Source of the DNA: Callipepla californica brunnescens
Taxonomy: Eukaryota; Chordata; Aves; Galliformes; Odontophoridae
Direction of reading: 5' to 3'
Length of the DNA: 64,000 nucleotides
Assembly (NCBI GenBank): GCA_023055505.1
Contig: JALIRH010000023.1
Location: forward strand, 11,776,271-11,840,270
Shown here: one piece after another, positions 13,816 through 25,400 of the stretch
How positions within the stretch are numbered: position 1 is the stretch's first letter
Layout: each line of letters begins with the position of its first letter
The notes under the pieces: generated by a model
Database searches by the model: none
What the model saw: the letters and a program-made list of their open reading frames with translations, nothing else
Told to the model about the DNA's origin: nothing
Program-made: the position numbers and the translations under genes

Positions 13816-14391
13816 TCAGACAAAAGTTTAATTTACCAAAGGCAGAGCTATGAAGTATGGACTTTTTTGCATCCTACTAAGAACTCTGATCTAGAATATC
13901 AAGAATAAATTAAACTAAGGAATAGGGATAGGAGCAAGTAGAAGTTACAGGAAACAGGGAACACCCTGAAAATAAGGTTAAGAATCCTGTATGAAGAACG
14001 GAGCCCTGAAAAAAAGTAGACAATTCTAAGGACTCTGGTTCTAAACCACTCAGCATGCCTAAGATGATGTTCTGCACACAGTAAGGAAAATGAGTTACAG
14101 GAATGTTAGGTTTTTAAACAGAAACTGCAAAAGTGAGATAAAAGATCCATCAAATTTATGATTATCTTGTGTCTGAAGGGACAGTTTTGCATTTTGGGAT
14201 TAGTTAAGTCCCTGAGAAATGACCAATTTGTGCCTGGAGTCAGAAGCACAGCACTCTGCAATAAAATGCCTTAAGATACCGTGATGTATAAATACACAGA
14301 TGAAAATATAAAAACAGTGGTTAAAGCAAGGCATAGCTTGAATTGAAAATGACCAGGTCCCAGATCTCATCAAGGCAGCAGGCTTCTTAAA

Positions 14392-14725
14392 GGAGGAGGT
14401 TCAGTGGGGAACTCTGACAAGAGAGGAAGATTTCGAGAGCGTTCCCAAGAGGAACCTTCTGATTGGATGAGAAGTAACGGCCTGGAGTTGCCCCATGGGA
14501 GGTTCAGGTTGGATATTAAGAAAAATTCTCTTCTTGGAAAGGGTGGTGACCCAATGGCACAGGCTGCCCAGGGAAGTGTTGGTGTCCCTGGAGGTTTTCA
14601 AGAAATGTGTAGATGTGGTACTAAGGGACATGGCTTGGTGGGCATGGTGGAGATGGGTTGATGGTTGGACTGGATGATCTTAGTGTTCTTTCTCAACGTT
14701 AATGACCCTACGACTCTATTCTCTG
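14392..14725 (+). mobile_element. CR1 LINE 3' end, plus orientation
   Basis: Shows the usual CR1 3' landmarks: the 'ggaggttcaggttggatatta' stretch, ggtggtgacccaatggcaca, gaggttttcaagaaatgtgt, gttggactggatgatcttag and a decayed terminal gacTCTATT. 5'-truncated. Confidence 0.88.
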
Positions 14726-15919
14726 ATTTGCCAGAGCTCAGAGGAGATCTCTCTTCTGAGCTGCTTATACTTCTCTGGAATAGCAACAAGGAGAGGCTGA
14801 GGTCACACTGGCAATAAGTAAGTAAATAAATAACAGCATCCAAACAAACCCAAAGGTGAGGGTACCTGTGCTGGTAAAGATTACCGTTTTTATTACATAC
14901 CTATATTAATTGAGCTAATTTCTAAAATGGGAAAGTGTTTATAATGCTTGTGAAGAAGCATTCTGGAAGAAGCTTGTGACAGGTATTTTTGCCACTGATT
15001 TCTTTGATGTTTCCAGAGAGGCCTGGCGGGTGTCCCTTGGAAAATCAGAGAATGTGCTGGTGGACATTCAGAAGATATTTGCATACATGGCTGCCTCAAG
15101 CTGCCAGGTGGGTTACTGTCCTGTGAGAAGTGTTCACTGGGACATGCAATTCTGTTGTGCGTACTCCAGTCTGCAAGCGTACTGCCTCAGCCTGGCACGT
15201 GGGCAGGGGGGTATGACTTGAAAGGATCTGGGGGAGTCCATGTGGATCTTAGGCTGCGAGGCAGAGCTAAATGAACAGCTGTGTGTGGTGTGTCATACAG
15301 GTACTGTAACACAGCGTAATCTCTGCACAAGCAAGGCATGAGCTGTGTGGGGCCTGAGCACTTGTGCATGGCTTCACCAGGGCTGTCAGCATGGCTGCCA
15401 GGATGCGGTGCTGTGTCAACCCGAGGTGAAGCATTCTAGATAGCAGATAGGAATCAAGAAGTGTATTAATGGGTTATGTGGCAGTGATTTAGGAATTCAA
15501 AAGTTCACTGAGTTCAAGAGATATTTTCACTGTCTGCAAGTGACTTTGCTAGAAACCTTTAAATGTTTGTGATGCATGCCTGAATTTAACAAAAGCAACA
15601 AAAATAAAGGCCAAGTAGTTGAAGTGGACAGTGTAGGCTGCAGTGCAGGCTGCATGATTCCCACAAGGGCTGGAGGAAGCCTTGTGTGTCTGCTCCTGGT
15701 CTTCTGCTACAGCTTCCCTAGATGGTCTAATACCGGAGCCAGTGACTGTACTTAGAAAACGCATTTCCACCAGAAGGAAATTTTCTTAGAGGCTGTGGAG
15801 ACAAAGTATGTGTGGTGAATTTATGCTGGACAGCAGAGTTTTCCCGGGTGAGAGACTGCTGAAACAAGTGAGAGGGGATGAGTGTAAGCCCACTGAACGG
15901 GAGTGCAGAGGTGAAGGGG
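14726..15919. other. Proximal upstream region of MAMDC2, no gene recognised
   Basis: The roughly 1.2 kb before the CpG island. Open frames up to 81 codons do not resemble known proteins. No transposon was recognised. It may contain proximal regulatory elements, but none can be assigned. Confidence 0.5.
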
Positions 15920-16409
15920 GACGTGACGTGCAGGCTCCCGCTTCGGGGGTTATCGAGCCCCGAAGGCCGGAGCCCAGCACCGCCTGTGCTTCGGGCAAAG
16001 CTCCCTCACCCTGCGCAGCAGGAGCCGCCGTGCGCGTGCGAGGCAAGCGTGTAACACCTCAGCGAGAAGCCGCTGTCTCGGTGCCCCGGCAGGAGGAGGG
16101 CAGCGGACGTAGGCCTCATCCCCGCCGAGCTCCCGGCGGATGGCGGCAGGTTGCCCCACGCGGCCACGCCGCCACTCCCCCCGGAGCCGCCCGCGCCCCC
16201 GGGCCGGCTGCGGCCGCTCCCCGCCCGTCCCGCCCCTCCCCGCCCCTCCCGCGGCCGATGCTCCCTCCCCGCGCCCCGCCGGGGGTGCGCGGGGCCGCGT
16301 TCTGCCCCCGCTGTAGCCCCGGGCTCGGCGCGGCCGCGCCCCCGCGCTCCCTCCTTCCATCTCGCTCGCCCGCCCCGCCGCCACCAGCCCCGGCTGCCCG
16401 GCGCGGAAG

Positions 16410-16440
16410 ATGCTGCGGCTCTGCCTGCTCGCCCTGCACG
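16410..16440 (+). CDS. MAMDC2: MAMDC2 exon 1, coding part (signal peptide, first half)
   Basis: Encodes M1 to H10 plus the first base of codon 11, the hydrophobic start of the signal peptide ([10 protein letters not shown]). The ATG has A at -3. A TAG in the same frame at 16314-16316 lies upstream with no other in-frame ATG between, which supports this start. The donor is G|GTAAGC at 16441, phase 1. The 5' untranslated part of the exon lies upstream within the CpG island, with an undefined boundary. Confidence 0.88.
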
Positions 16441-19400
16441 GTAAGCGGGGGCCGCGGGGAAGGCGCTCTCCTGGCGCCCGGCGGGGCCGTGGCCGTGGCC
16501 GTGACCGTGACCGGGCTGGCTTTGTCCCCGCAGCTCTCTGGCTGGCCCGGGCCGCCCCGCTGTCTCCTGGGTCCTGCGCCTTTGAGGACAGCGCCTGCGG
16601 CTACGAGTGGGACTATGCGCATCTGCCCTGGGCGCTGCACGGCGAAGGTAAGGGCGCTGCGGGCCCGGCCGTGCGGAGCTGCAGAACCCCGGAGCCCCGG
16701 CCCCGCAGTGTGTCTGTCACCTCTCACCGCTGCCTGCCGGTCGCCTCTAGGGCGCTGCTGTGCACCTTTACCCGCTCAGGGTCCTCCGCACAGGTTTCTT
16801 TCTGCAGGATGCCCCAGAAACGTCCTCCTTAATGCTTTCATTTTCCTCTGCGAAAATCTACTGTAGGAAATGTATGCTCTTCCTAGAAAAGCACTCTTCT
16901 GTCATATTCCTGCTAAGCAAAATCTCTTTTTCCTAACAATAGTCTGGATCCAACTTGAGAAATTGATGTGCGTTCAGTGTCTGTGAATGGTATCTTCATA
17001 GTGTATTCGGTTAAGTCTTATTTCTGTTTTCTGGTACCTACAGTTCAGGTGGAAGCACAGGTGCTAGTATTTCATCCGCTATATTAGACTTCATTCAAAG
17101 AAACAAAATTCGGTCATGATGCAGAAGTTCCCCACGACTCCCATCTGTCAAGTCTCAGTGTCAATGTGAACAAAAGAAAAACAAACATAAATACAATGTA
17201 GTTGTATTTGGGCATTTTTTAATTATTATCATTTTCAATTGCATTATTTCCGTAGCATTGTGTTCATGCAGTGAAAGGGACTGTGGTCTTCAAAAGCATC
17301 TGAGCTCCAAAGCGGGCACTGAGAGTACTTGCTTGAGTACAGGTACAGAAGAGACAGACAGCCTACACTGTTCCTCATCAGTGCACCATTAAAAGCAGGA
17401 AGGTGCAGTTCATCATTCCAACTGTCACCCAGCTTATAATGAAGCTTATAATGTTTTTAATGAAGTGGAGTAAGCTACCATAACCCATAATTCTCACACT
17501 GATTGTGAGGGTTTGGGAATGCCCAGAATACAAAGTTAGAGCAGGCTGGGGGAATGACGTGATTTCTTGTAAAAAGTGATTTACTCTTCTAATTTGTTTA
17601 AAGGTGCATAGGTTCTCTTGTATTTTTGAAGGTACTGGTGAAAGTGTAGTGACCATTTGCACTCCTTGCTGTGCCCTGTCGCACGGTGCCAGGCTGGGAA
17701 GTGGCGTTTCCCGTTTGTGATTTATGGGCAGCACATGGCAGGAGCACTGATTCGCTATCCAGGAACCGTGCGATGCCGGGGTTACATCGCAGAGCTGTGT
17801 GAGCAAAGCATTGTTCCCAACCATGCCACAGTACTTCCAGAAACAGGGGAGCTGTGTCAGATTTGAATCAGCAGCGATTGGTATTCTTTGTCCCTGCAGA
17901 AGAGCATTTTAGCTGTAGTTTGCTTCTTGCATGCTAGTAGCTAATAACTGCTGCTTAGATTCTTTTGTTGCAGGCCTTTCTTTTTCAGAGGTATGTATCT
18001 AAACTGAGAGGATACTGACTCTCAGTATAGTTCTGTCAGCATTTCCATTGTAAGCCCTTTTGTTTTCTCCAGTTTAGCCAGCATAAGTCATTTCAAACAA
18101 ACACTCTGCATGCAGGTTACAAGCTTCTTTGGAACTGCATCCATGGAACTGTGAAGCTACATCTAGTTGACAATATTTCATCCAAATCTATGTGGCACAT
18201 GTGCCAAATCTATCTTTTGCAGATGCTTTTTTTACTCAGTAAAACTGTGCTCCTGGCGGTAGTACCAGGCTCTGGGACTTGCAGGTCAGTGTGTGGGCAT
18301 GTGGTAATTTGCTGGTATAACAGAAGAAATTGAGAATGAGTGTGGCAGCTTAGCTTGCCACATCTCCATGCTTGTTGCTATTTTAAGATATTATTTGGAA
18401 TATAGTTGTATCTGACTTGCAGCGTAAGTTCTTTTGTCTTATAAATCTCTTGGTAGTGTGGTCTTGTGCCAGACTGTCAAAATGATGTAAATAGAACTAC
18501 AGTCCTGCCCAGAAATTTCCACTCCATACTTGAATGTCTTCTGCCCTGTTGCCAAGGAAGCCAGTATCTTCTGAAGGGCCAGATGCAGATAGGAAGCATG
18601 AGGCTGAATTTTACTTCTGTTTACAGCTGTGCGTTCTCACTCTAACCAGTAGATTAAGGTTCAGCTGCTTCTCAGAAGTATTTGTGGTTTCTTTTTAGTA
18701 TTCTGGTAGCACTGCAAAAACAGATATATTGTGTATTTATGCTCTCTGCAATTGAAAGTTCTTTTTTTTAGCTTATGTTTTGATCCCTGCAATTGTCTGA
18801 GGTTTTAGCACATTTTAGTCTGAGCGCAAAAAGAAAACCAAACAAAAACACTTAATACTAACATGGTTAGCTGTTCTGATTCGCTCAATAATGCAGTGGA
18901 TGAATGTGTGTGTGTACAGTGGTCAGTAAGCAGCTCTGCAGGCTTTGGTAGTACAGGTAAACCAGCATGTCAGTGCTCTAGATTCAGAGGTGTAGGCACT
19001 GCTCTCATTATAGGATAAATGTTCTTATATTCATGAGGCCTTTGAACAGGAAATCTATTTAAAAAAAAATCAGATATGTTGTAAGACATCAGGCAAGCTC
19101 ACTGGACTCAGTTAACTGAAGAGAAACTTAGAAAAGAGAGATGTATTCATCACTATTGTGGTATTCTAAGACAGCTGAGGATCTGGAATACTGTGTTATT
19201 TAGCACTAACATTGGCGGGTAAATTTAGCATGAGTTCATGCCCAGTTATTTTGGGGTATATAGCTTTGCAGATGCCAGTTTCCACAGGAATGTAATTCTA
19301 TGTCAGCATAGTGATGTGTTGTGAATGAAAGACATAGTTAATTTTTATACATAGTGTACAACATCATATGATGAGATCTTATTGAATAATCTTGAGCACT

Positions 19401-22400
19401 TGTTGAAGCAGGTCAAATATTATTTCAAGAGGCTCATGTCCTTGGTAAGTATAATGATTTTCTTTACTAAGCAGGAGATAACTTACTTAATTTATACACT
19501 AAAGCAAAGGAAAATACTGCATGTAGGCAGTTATCCTGAGTAGTAGACACACCTGAAGTGAGAGTGAAAACCAGTGTCTTCAGTCAGTTGCAGTCATTCT
19601 GCACGTTTGGATTTTTGCATTTTTTGCTTTCCTTTCAGCCCTGTCCAGCACATAGCCAGTCGTAACCTGACTGTAAGAACATCTTACAACAATATTGTAA
19701 ATACGTTTCATTAGATACAGTAACTACAGCACATCTGTTTTTCTGACTCTGGAAAATCTGTTTACATTTTTTACCAAGAATAGCTGTGCAGCATTTTGTA
19801 CTCCTGTGTCTGTGGGTATGTTTTATTCTCAATCTCACATCATTTTAATGGAGACTGTTTTAATAAAGCAAGAAGTAATGTGCATTTGAGCTGTCAACTC
19901 AGATTTGCCCCAGTGCAATTTGTGCTGCATCTGTTTGCTTGGATTTAAGCATTAGATAAGAAGTGTGTTATTACCCCTGCAAACTGTAGAGATTAGTGTT
20001 CCTTTATCTTAGCATTGTGCTCTGAAAAGCAAATGATCTTTGTTAAATGTGCGCATGCACTGCCAGCTGCAGTGAACATGGAGATATTTCAGTAGCAGTG
20101 TCAGTAGATTGACTCTTTATCAGCTTTCCTCCTCTGCGTAGTGTTGTCAAACAGCTTTCAGTGTTGACCTGTGTAGGTCACTCTGGAAGTAATGCCCTGT
20201 TTCCATGGAAACTACAACAGATACAAAGAGCACAATAACACTATTTGATAGAGCGCGTTCTAGTTACAAAATGCTATTTTTTCAACATAGTTACCACCAT
20301 GAGCTATGCCTTTTCACCAGCAAAGAACAAGAGCCTGCATGCTGTGCTCATAGAAATCTGCACCAGCAGAGATGACCCTTTGTTTTGCAGCTGCAGTGAT
20401 GGCATTGCTGCTCAGAAAATGTTGTCCATTTAGTCCGTCTTTGATTGGCCCAAGCAGACGGAAGTCAGAAAGTACCAAATGTGAATTATGTGGTGGTTGT
20501 TGTAAAACAAACCAGCCAAGATTGTCTGTGTAATCTCTGGTCTTCAAACTAGTATGGGTCATGATGTTACCATGTTCCAAGAGAAAGGTTCCTTTTCTCT
20601 ATCCTGACTCTGGAGTTTTGTGCCTTCTGCTCAGTTAATCATGGTGTACTGGTCAGAGTCGATGATTATTTGGGTTGCAGGAAATCCAGAAGGATTACCC
20701 TTTTCCTATTCCAAAAGACATTGCACATCATTTTACCTGCTAAAGACTGCATCTTGAACATTTACTTTGATGGGTAATTCAGATGTCACCACTCCATGGA
20801 CTGCTGTTTTGACTCTGGTTCCTAGCGGTGACACTGTGTCTTAGTACTAATGCAATGCAGGAAGCTGTCACCTTCAGTCTCATATTGATTCAACAAGTTC
20901 TGACAAACTCACATATAGTGTTCTTTCTCCTTTTGTGTGTGCATTTGTGCTACCCACTTGATGCAAACTTTGTGATATTCCAGCATTGCTACCCTCATTT
21001 TCAATACACTGAGGCTGATCTGATGTTCAGCTCTGTTCAGAGTTCCCTGGTTGTAATCTGATGATTGAGCAGATGAGATGATTGAGATGCTCTTCATTTA
21101 GTGGTGTGACAGCTGTGCATGACCATCTGGAACATCACCGTTGCCACTGCTGAAACACACCACCCACTGCCTCACTGTGCTCACATCCATTGTTTGGTCT
21201 CCATAAACATTCAGCCAGTGCCAGTGAATGCCAGTGGGTGCTGTTTTTTTCCTCATGAAAGAATTCAATGACTCACCTTTTCTTCATAACACACTTCATG
21301 TCCGACGCCGTTCTGTCAGACTGACCCTCTGCTGCCATCTGCCACACATCAACAAAATGTAATGGAATACCGGTGGGAAGGTTCAGCTTCTGCTGCCTTA
21401 CCACCAATATCCACCCTTGATGTCGTGGGCCAACATGATAAAATAGGAGGCATTACTTTTGGATCAACCCTTGTAGAATGAGTTCTGTGACACTGAAGTG
21501 CTGAAGCTTTAAGTACTAGCTGATGCGGCTCGTATGTGCTAAATGCACAGTTCTGTGTGTTGCTTTCCTTCTAAAATTCTGGAACTTTGTGTAACTTAAT
21601 ATCTCATGCCTCAATGGATATATTTTTAGTAATGTGCATCTCAGAGTTTTAGAATACAGTTTTCTCTTTCTGCAGTGAAGAGAGTCCCATCATTTAAAGA
21701 AAACAGTTTTCATTCGGAAAAGTGATGACATAAATTGCAGTGTATTTTACAATTGCCTGATTTTCTTCTCCATATACTGTATTTGTATTTTTCTGGACTA
21801 GTACAAGACTCTAATCTTGTGATTTACTCTAAATGAACATCGATCAGGTAATAACTCATGATAAGCAGATAAACAAACAACACTGAATCATAGATTTGCT
21901 GGATCACTGAATCATCGAATTGCCTGGATTGGAAGAGACCTTAAAGACCATTAAGCTCCAACTCCCTGCCATGGGCAGGGTTGCCATCCACCAGACCAGG
22001 CTGCCCATGGCCCCATCTAAACTGGCCTGAATGTCTCTATGGATGTAACACCTATAGTGTCTCTGGGCAGCCTGAATAAACAATTACTCCTAATACCTAA
22101 TGTAAATCTCCCCTCTTTTACTTTAAAACCATTCCCCCATGACCAGCTGCTATCAGACACTGTAAAATGTCGGCTTCTATCCTGTTTATAAGCTCTCTTT
22201 GAGAACTGGAAAGAAACAGTGAGATCTCACCAGTGCCTTCCTGGCATTAACTCAGCTCTCTTGTCCTTTCTTTGTAAAAGAGGTGTTGCAACCCTCTAGT
22301 CATTTTTGTGTCTCTTCTCTGGACCCACTCCAGCAGCTGCCCGTCTTTTTTGTACTTGAGATCCCAGGCTTGGACTCAGTACCATGATGGAGTCTCACAA

Positions 22401-25400
22401 GGGCAGAACAGAGTGGGACAGTCACCTCCCTCTCCCTGCTGGCCACTCCTCTTCCAGTGCAGCCCTTGGACTTGGCCCTCCAGGCTGCAAACATACACTG
22501 CTGCCTCACCTCCAGCTTTTTGACCGTCAGGACTTCCAAGTCCTTCTCTGCAGGGCTGCTCTCAATGAGTTCTCCTAATCTGTACATCTCTGGGATTGTC
22601 AAAACTTGAGTGTGAGACTTTGCACTTGACCTTGTTGAATCTCCTTAGGTTAGCAAAGGTCAACTTCTCCAGCTTTCCCAGGTGCCTCTGGATGGTATCT
22701 CTTCCTTCTGTTGTACCAACTGCACCACTCAGCTTAGTGTTATCAACAAAATTCCTGAGAGTACATTCTATGCCACTGTCTGAATTGTTGATGAGATGTT
22801 GAAAGGATTGGTTGCAGGACAAGGGCCTGGGGGACACTACTAAGCACTGGCCTCCACCTACACCTAGAAGTGTTGACTACAGCTCTCTGGCTGTGATCAT
22901 CCATTCAATTCTTCTTTCATGGAAGAGTCCAGCCTTCAAATCTCTCCAATTTAGAGATTAAGGTGTGGTGTGGAACTATGTCAAAGGCCTTGCAGAAGTC
23001 CAAGTAGATGACATCAGTTGCTCTTCCTTTGTGCTTCAGTGCCATTACTCCATCATAGAAGGACACCACCAGATTGGCCAGGCATGATCTGCTCTTGCTG
23101 AAGCCATGCTAACTATTTTGGATCCCCTCTTAGTCTTGTTCATGCCTTTGTATGGCTTCCAGGAGGCTCTGTTCCATAATCTTCCCAGGTAACTAATGTG
23201 AAGCTTGCTGACTTGTGGTTACATTGGTCTTTCTTTCTCTCTTCCTTAGAAATGTGATGTTTCCTTTTTTCCAGTCACTTGGGGACTTTTCCTGAGGGAC
23301 TTTTCAAATAATTGAAAATGTCTTGGTGATTACATCAGTCAGTTCCTTTAGGACCTTGGGATGCATGTCATTAGGTGCCATAAACTTGTACATATTCCGT
23401 CTCATGATGTGATCTCTGACTTGTTCTAAAATCACTACCAGCAGTGTCAGGAAAAGCTTGCCTTTTGGGATGTACTTATCATATTACTTGTCATACTTAC
23501 CATATTTTTCATAGTTTAAAATGGCTTTAAAGTGGAAAATAATTTCATGAGGTAAAATGCTATCCCAGAACATCAAATAAGTCAGGAAGAAGGGCAGCAG
23601 TGTACAGAACCTCTTATCTAAGTGTGGCTTGTCCGGCTGTGCCATTTGACTTAAAACTGATTTATTTTGTCCTAAACTTTGTTGTAATATGTAGAGTAAT
23701 TAAACAGGTAATCAGTGGTCTTACATCTTGCCACTCAGCAAACAGTGTCTGATATGCGTTCTCTCTTGCTCAGTTATAAGCCTTTGGGCATATCAGATAT
23801 ATTGTCATATCAGTAGTCTCTGTTTTCTTTAGGTCTACTGGCAGTACTTTCCTGCATATAGAACAGTATGGAATTTTAAAACAACTCTGTAAAAGTAATG
23901 CAGTATCGGTTGATTTACAGAGCTCTCAAATGAGACGTGTTCTTGAGTATTCATGATAACTGTGTAATTGGAAGAAAAATAGAGGGGAATATAGATAGAC
24001 TTACACAACTTTGTACCTGATTGCAGCAGAACCAAGCTGGCATACCACCTGCTAGCTCAACTTCGCACCCTGGCAAAGTTTACAGCTGAAAAATCCACCC
24101 TGCTATGTAAATTTATTGGTTTGGTCTTCCCTAAATGTACTTTGGGCATTTGTGCCCTGAGTACCCCAGAGCGGAGTGGAGAAGGCATTAGACCAGGCAC
24201 ATGGTCTGTTTTACCTTGATTTACCTGGTAATTGAAATATTTGACTTTCCAAAATAGTTGCATTTTGAGTGACAGAAAATAAAAGACTGACTTTCTCATG
24301 CACTTTTTGTTAGACCAGAGAGTGTCTCATTCTTATTTCTCCTTTGCCTCTGTTGCCATGTCTCTTCTTTCACTGCTCAGCTGCTTCTCTTGTGTTTGAG
24401 ATAGCTTGCTTTTGTTTTACAGTTTTCTTGTTCACATTGTCAACAGTTTAATAATACTACATATGAGTAGGTTCCACCTTGTCCTTGTCTCACCTTTGTC
24501 TTGTTGACAAGAGTAGGACATCTGACATTGTGCTTGCCTGAGTGTAACTTCCTGTCCTGGGCTTCAGAGTAGGCATTCATATTAGATTCTGTCTTAATTA
24601 TGGTGATTAGCTTACTTTTTGCTCAGCTTGTGCAAAAAGACAGCCAAGTGCACTTCACATTCATGGAGGCCTTCATCAGCAGCTGGCTATGCATGAGACT
24701 TCTGATAAGACTTGACTGTCTATTTACATTGGAGAACTAACAAATTCTGAGTTATTATCAGTGAATCACTGCATGAGAAATGAGTTTCAAAGCATTCCTC
24801 CTCCTTCACAGGATAGAAATGTCTTCAGAATTGTATTTTCACTTACAGCTGCTAGTGATTCAGCACTTGCAGAATCAACAAACTATTTTAGTGCATTTTA
24901 CACAGTGCTGTGTAAGACAGAGAGAACAGCTGTTAGAGAAATTCTTATCTGAATACCTGTGACTGCTCACAACAGGCTGGACTTTATCTTGTAAACAACT
25001 GAAAAGAGGTAATTTAGCACAAGAATTTGAGGAACTCCTTTAAAAAACAACTATATGAGTGCAAAAGAGTGTTTGGAAGAGGTGATGGAGGTTAAAGCAG
25101 CTCAATCAAACAAGCCGCTGATGTGCTACCCCAAGGGGAAACTGATTCCATCCAGGTAAAAGGTTTTTAATTCTAGGATGAAACAACTTGTACCACTGAT
25201 GAAGCAACATAAAACACATTTACTATAAACTGGATTGCAGCTTCACATGTGCAGATGGTGCGTGTAGACATGAAAAACTAGCTATGAATCTGTAGTAGTC
25301 ACTCTTTATGAGATTTCAGCTCATACGGACGTAACCTTGGCTAGCTTTGAGTTATCATGCAATTTAATGTGTTGGTTGAGTTTGTGCAACCTGTCCAGAG

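Larger units (their letters stand above)
15920..16765 (+). promoter_or_regulatory. CpG-island promoter of MAMDC2
   Basis: This stretch changes abruptly from AT-rich flanks to very GC-rich DNA full of CpG. It contains GC boxes, including two adjacent copies of a CGCCCCTCCC decamer at 16231-16250 (Sp/KLF-type sites), and ACGTGACGTG at 15921-15930, which holds a TGACGT ATF/CREB-like core. I see no convincing TATA box, as is usual for CpG-island promoters with dispersed starts. It covers exons 1 and 2 and the tiny intron between them. The transcription start cannot be fixed by eye. An out-of-frame ATG at 16258 would overlap the real start codon, so the main start is probably downstream of it, roughly 16265-16395 (inference). 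Confidence 0.85.

Noticed and set aside
14976..15221. Plus-strand 81-codon open frame upstream of the promoter as a possible exon
   Set aside because: No similarity recognised and no matching exons around it; considered chance.
15950..16727. Minus-strand open frames of 144 and 203 codons in the CpG island, suggesting a divergent gene
   Set aside because: Same compositional artefact. No splice structure, domain or plausible downstream exons were found on the minus strand.
15808..16866. Plus-strand open frame of 352 codons across the CpG island
   Set aside because: Pro/Arg/Ala-rich low-complexity translation caused by GC content. It runs in a different frame from MAMDC2, crosses its exons and introns, and resembles no known protein.
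17378..17824. Minus-strand open frame of 148 codons just inside intron 2
   Set aside because: Contains a hydrophobic stretch but no recognisable domain. No CpG or promoter features of its own.
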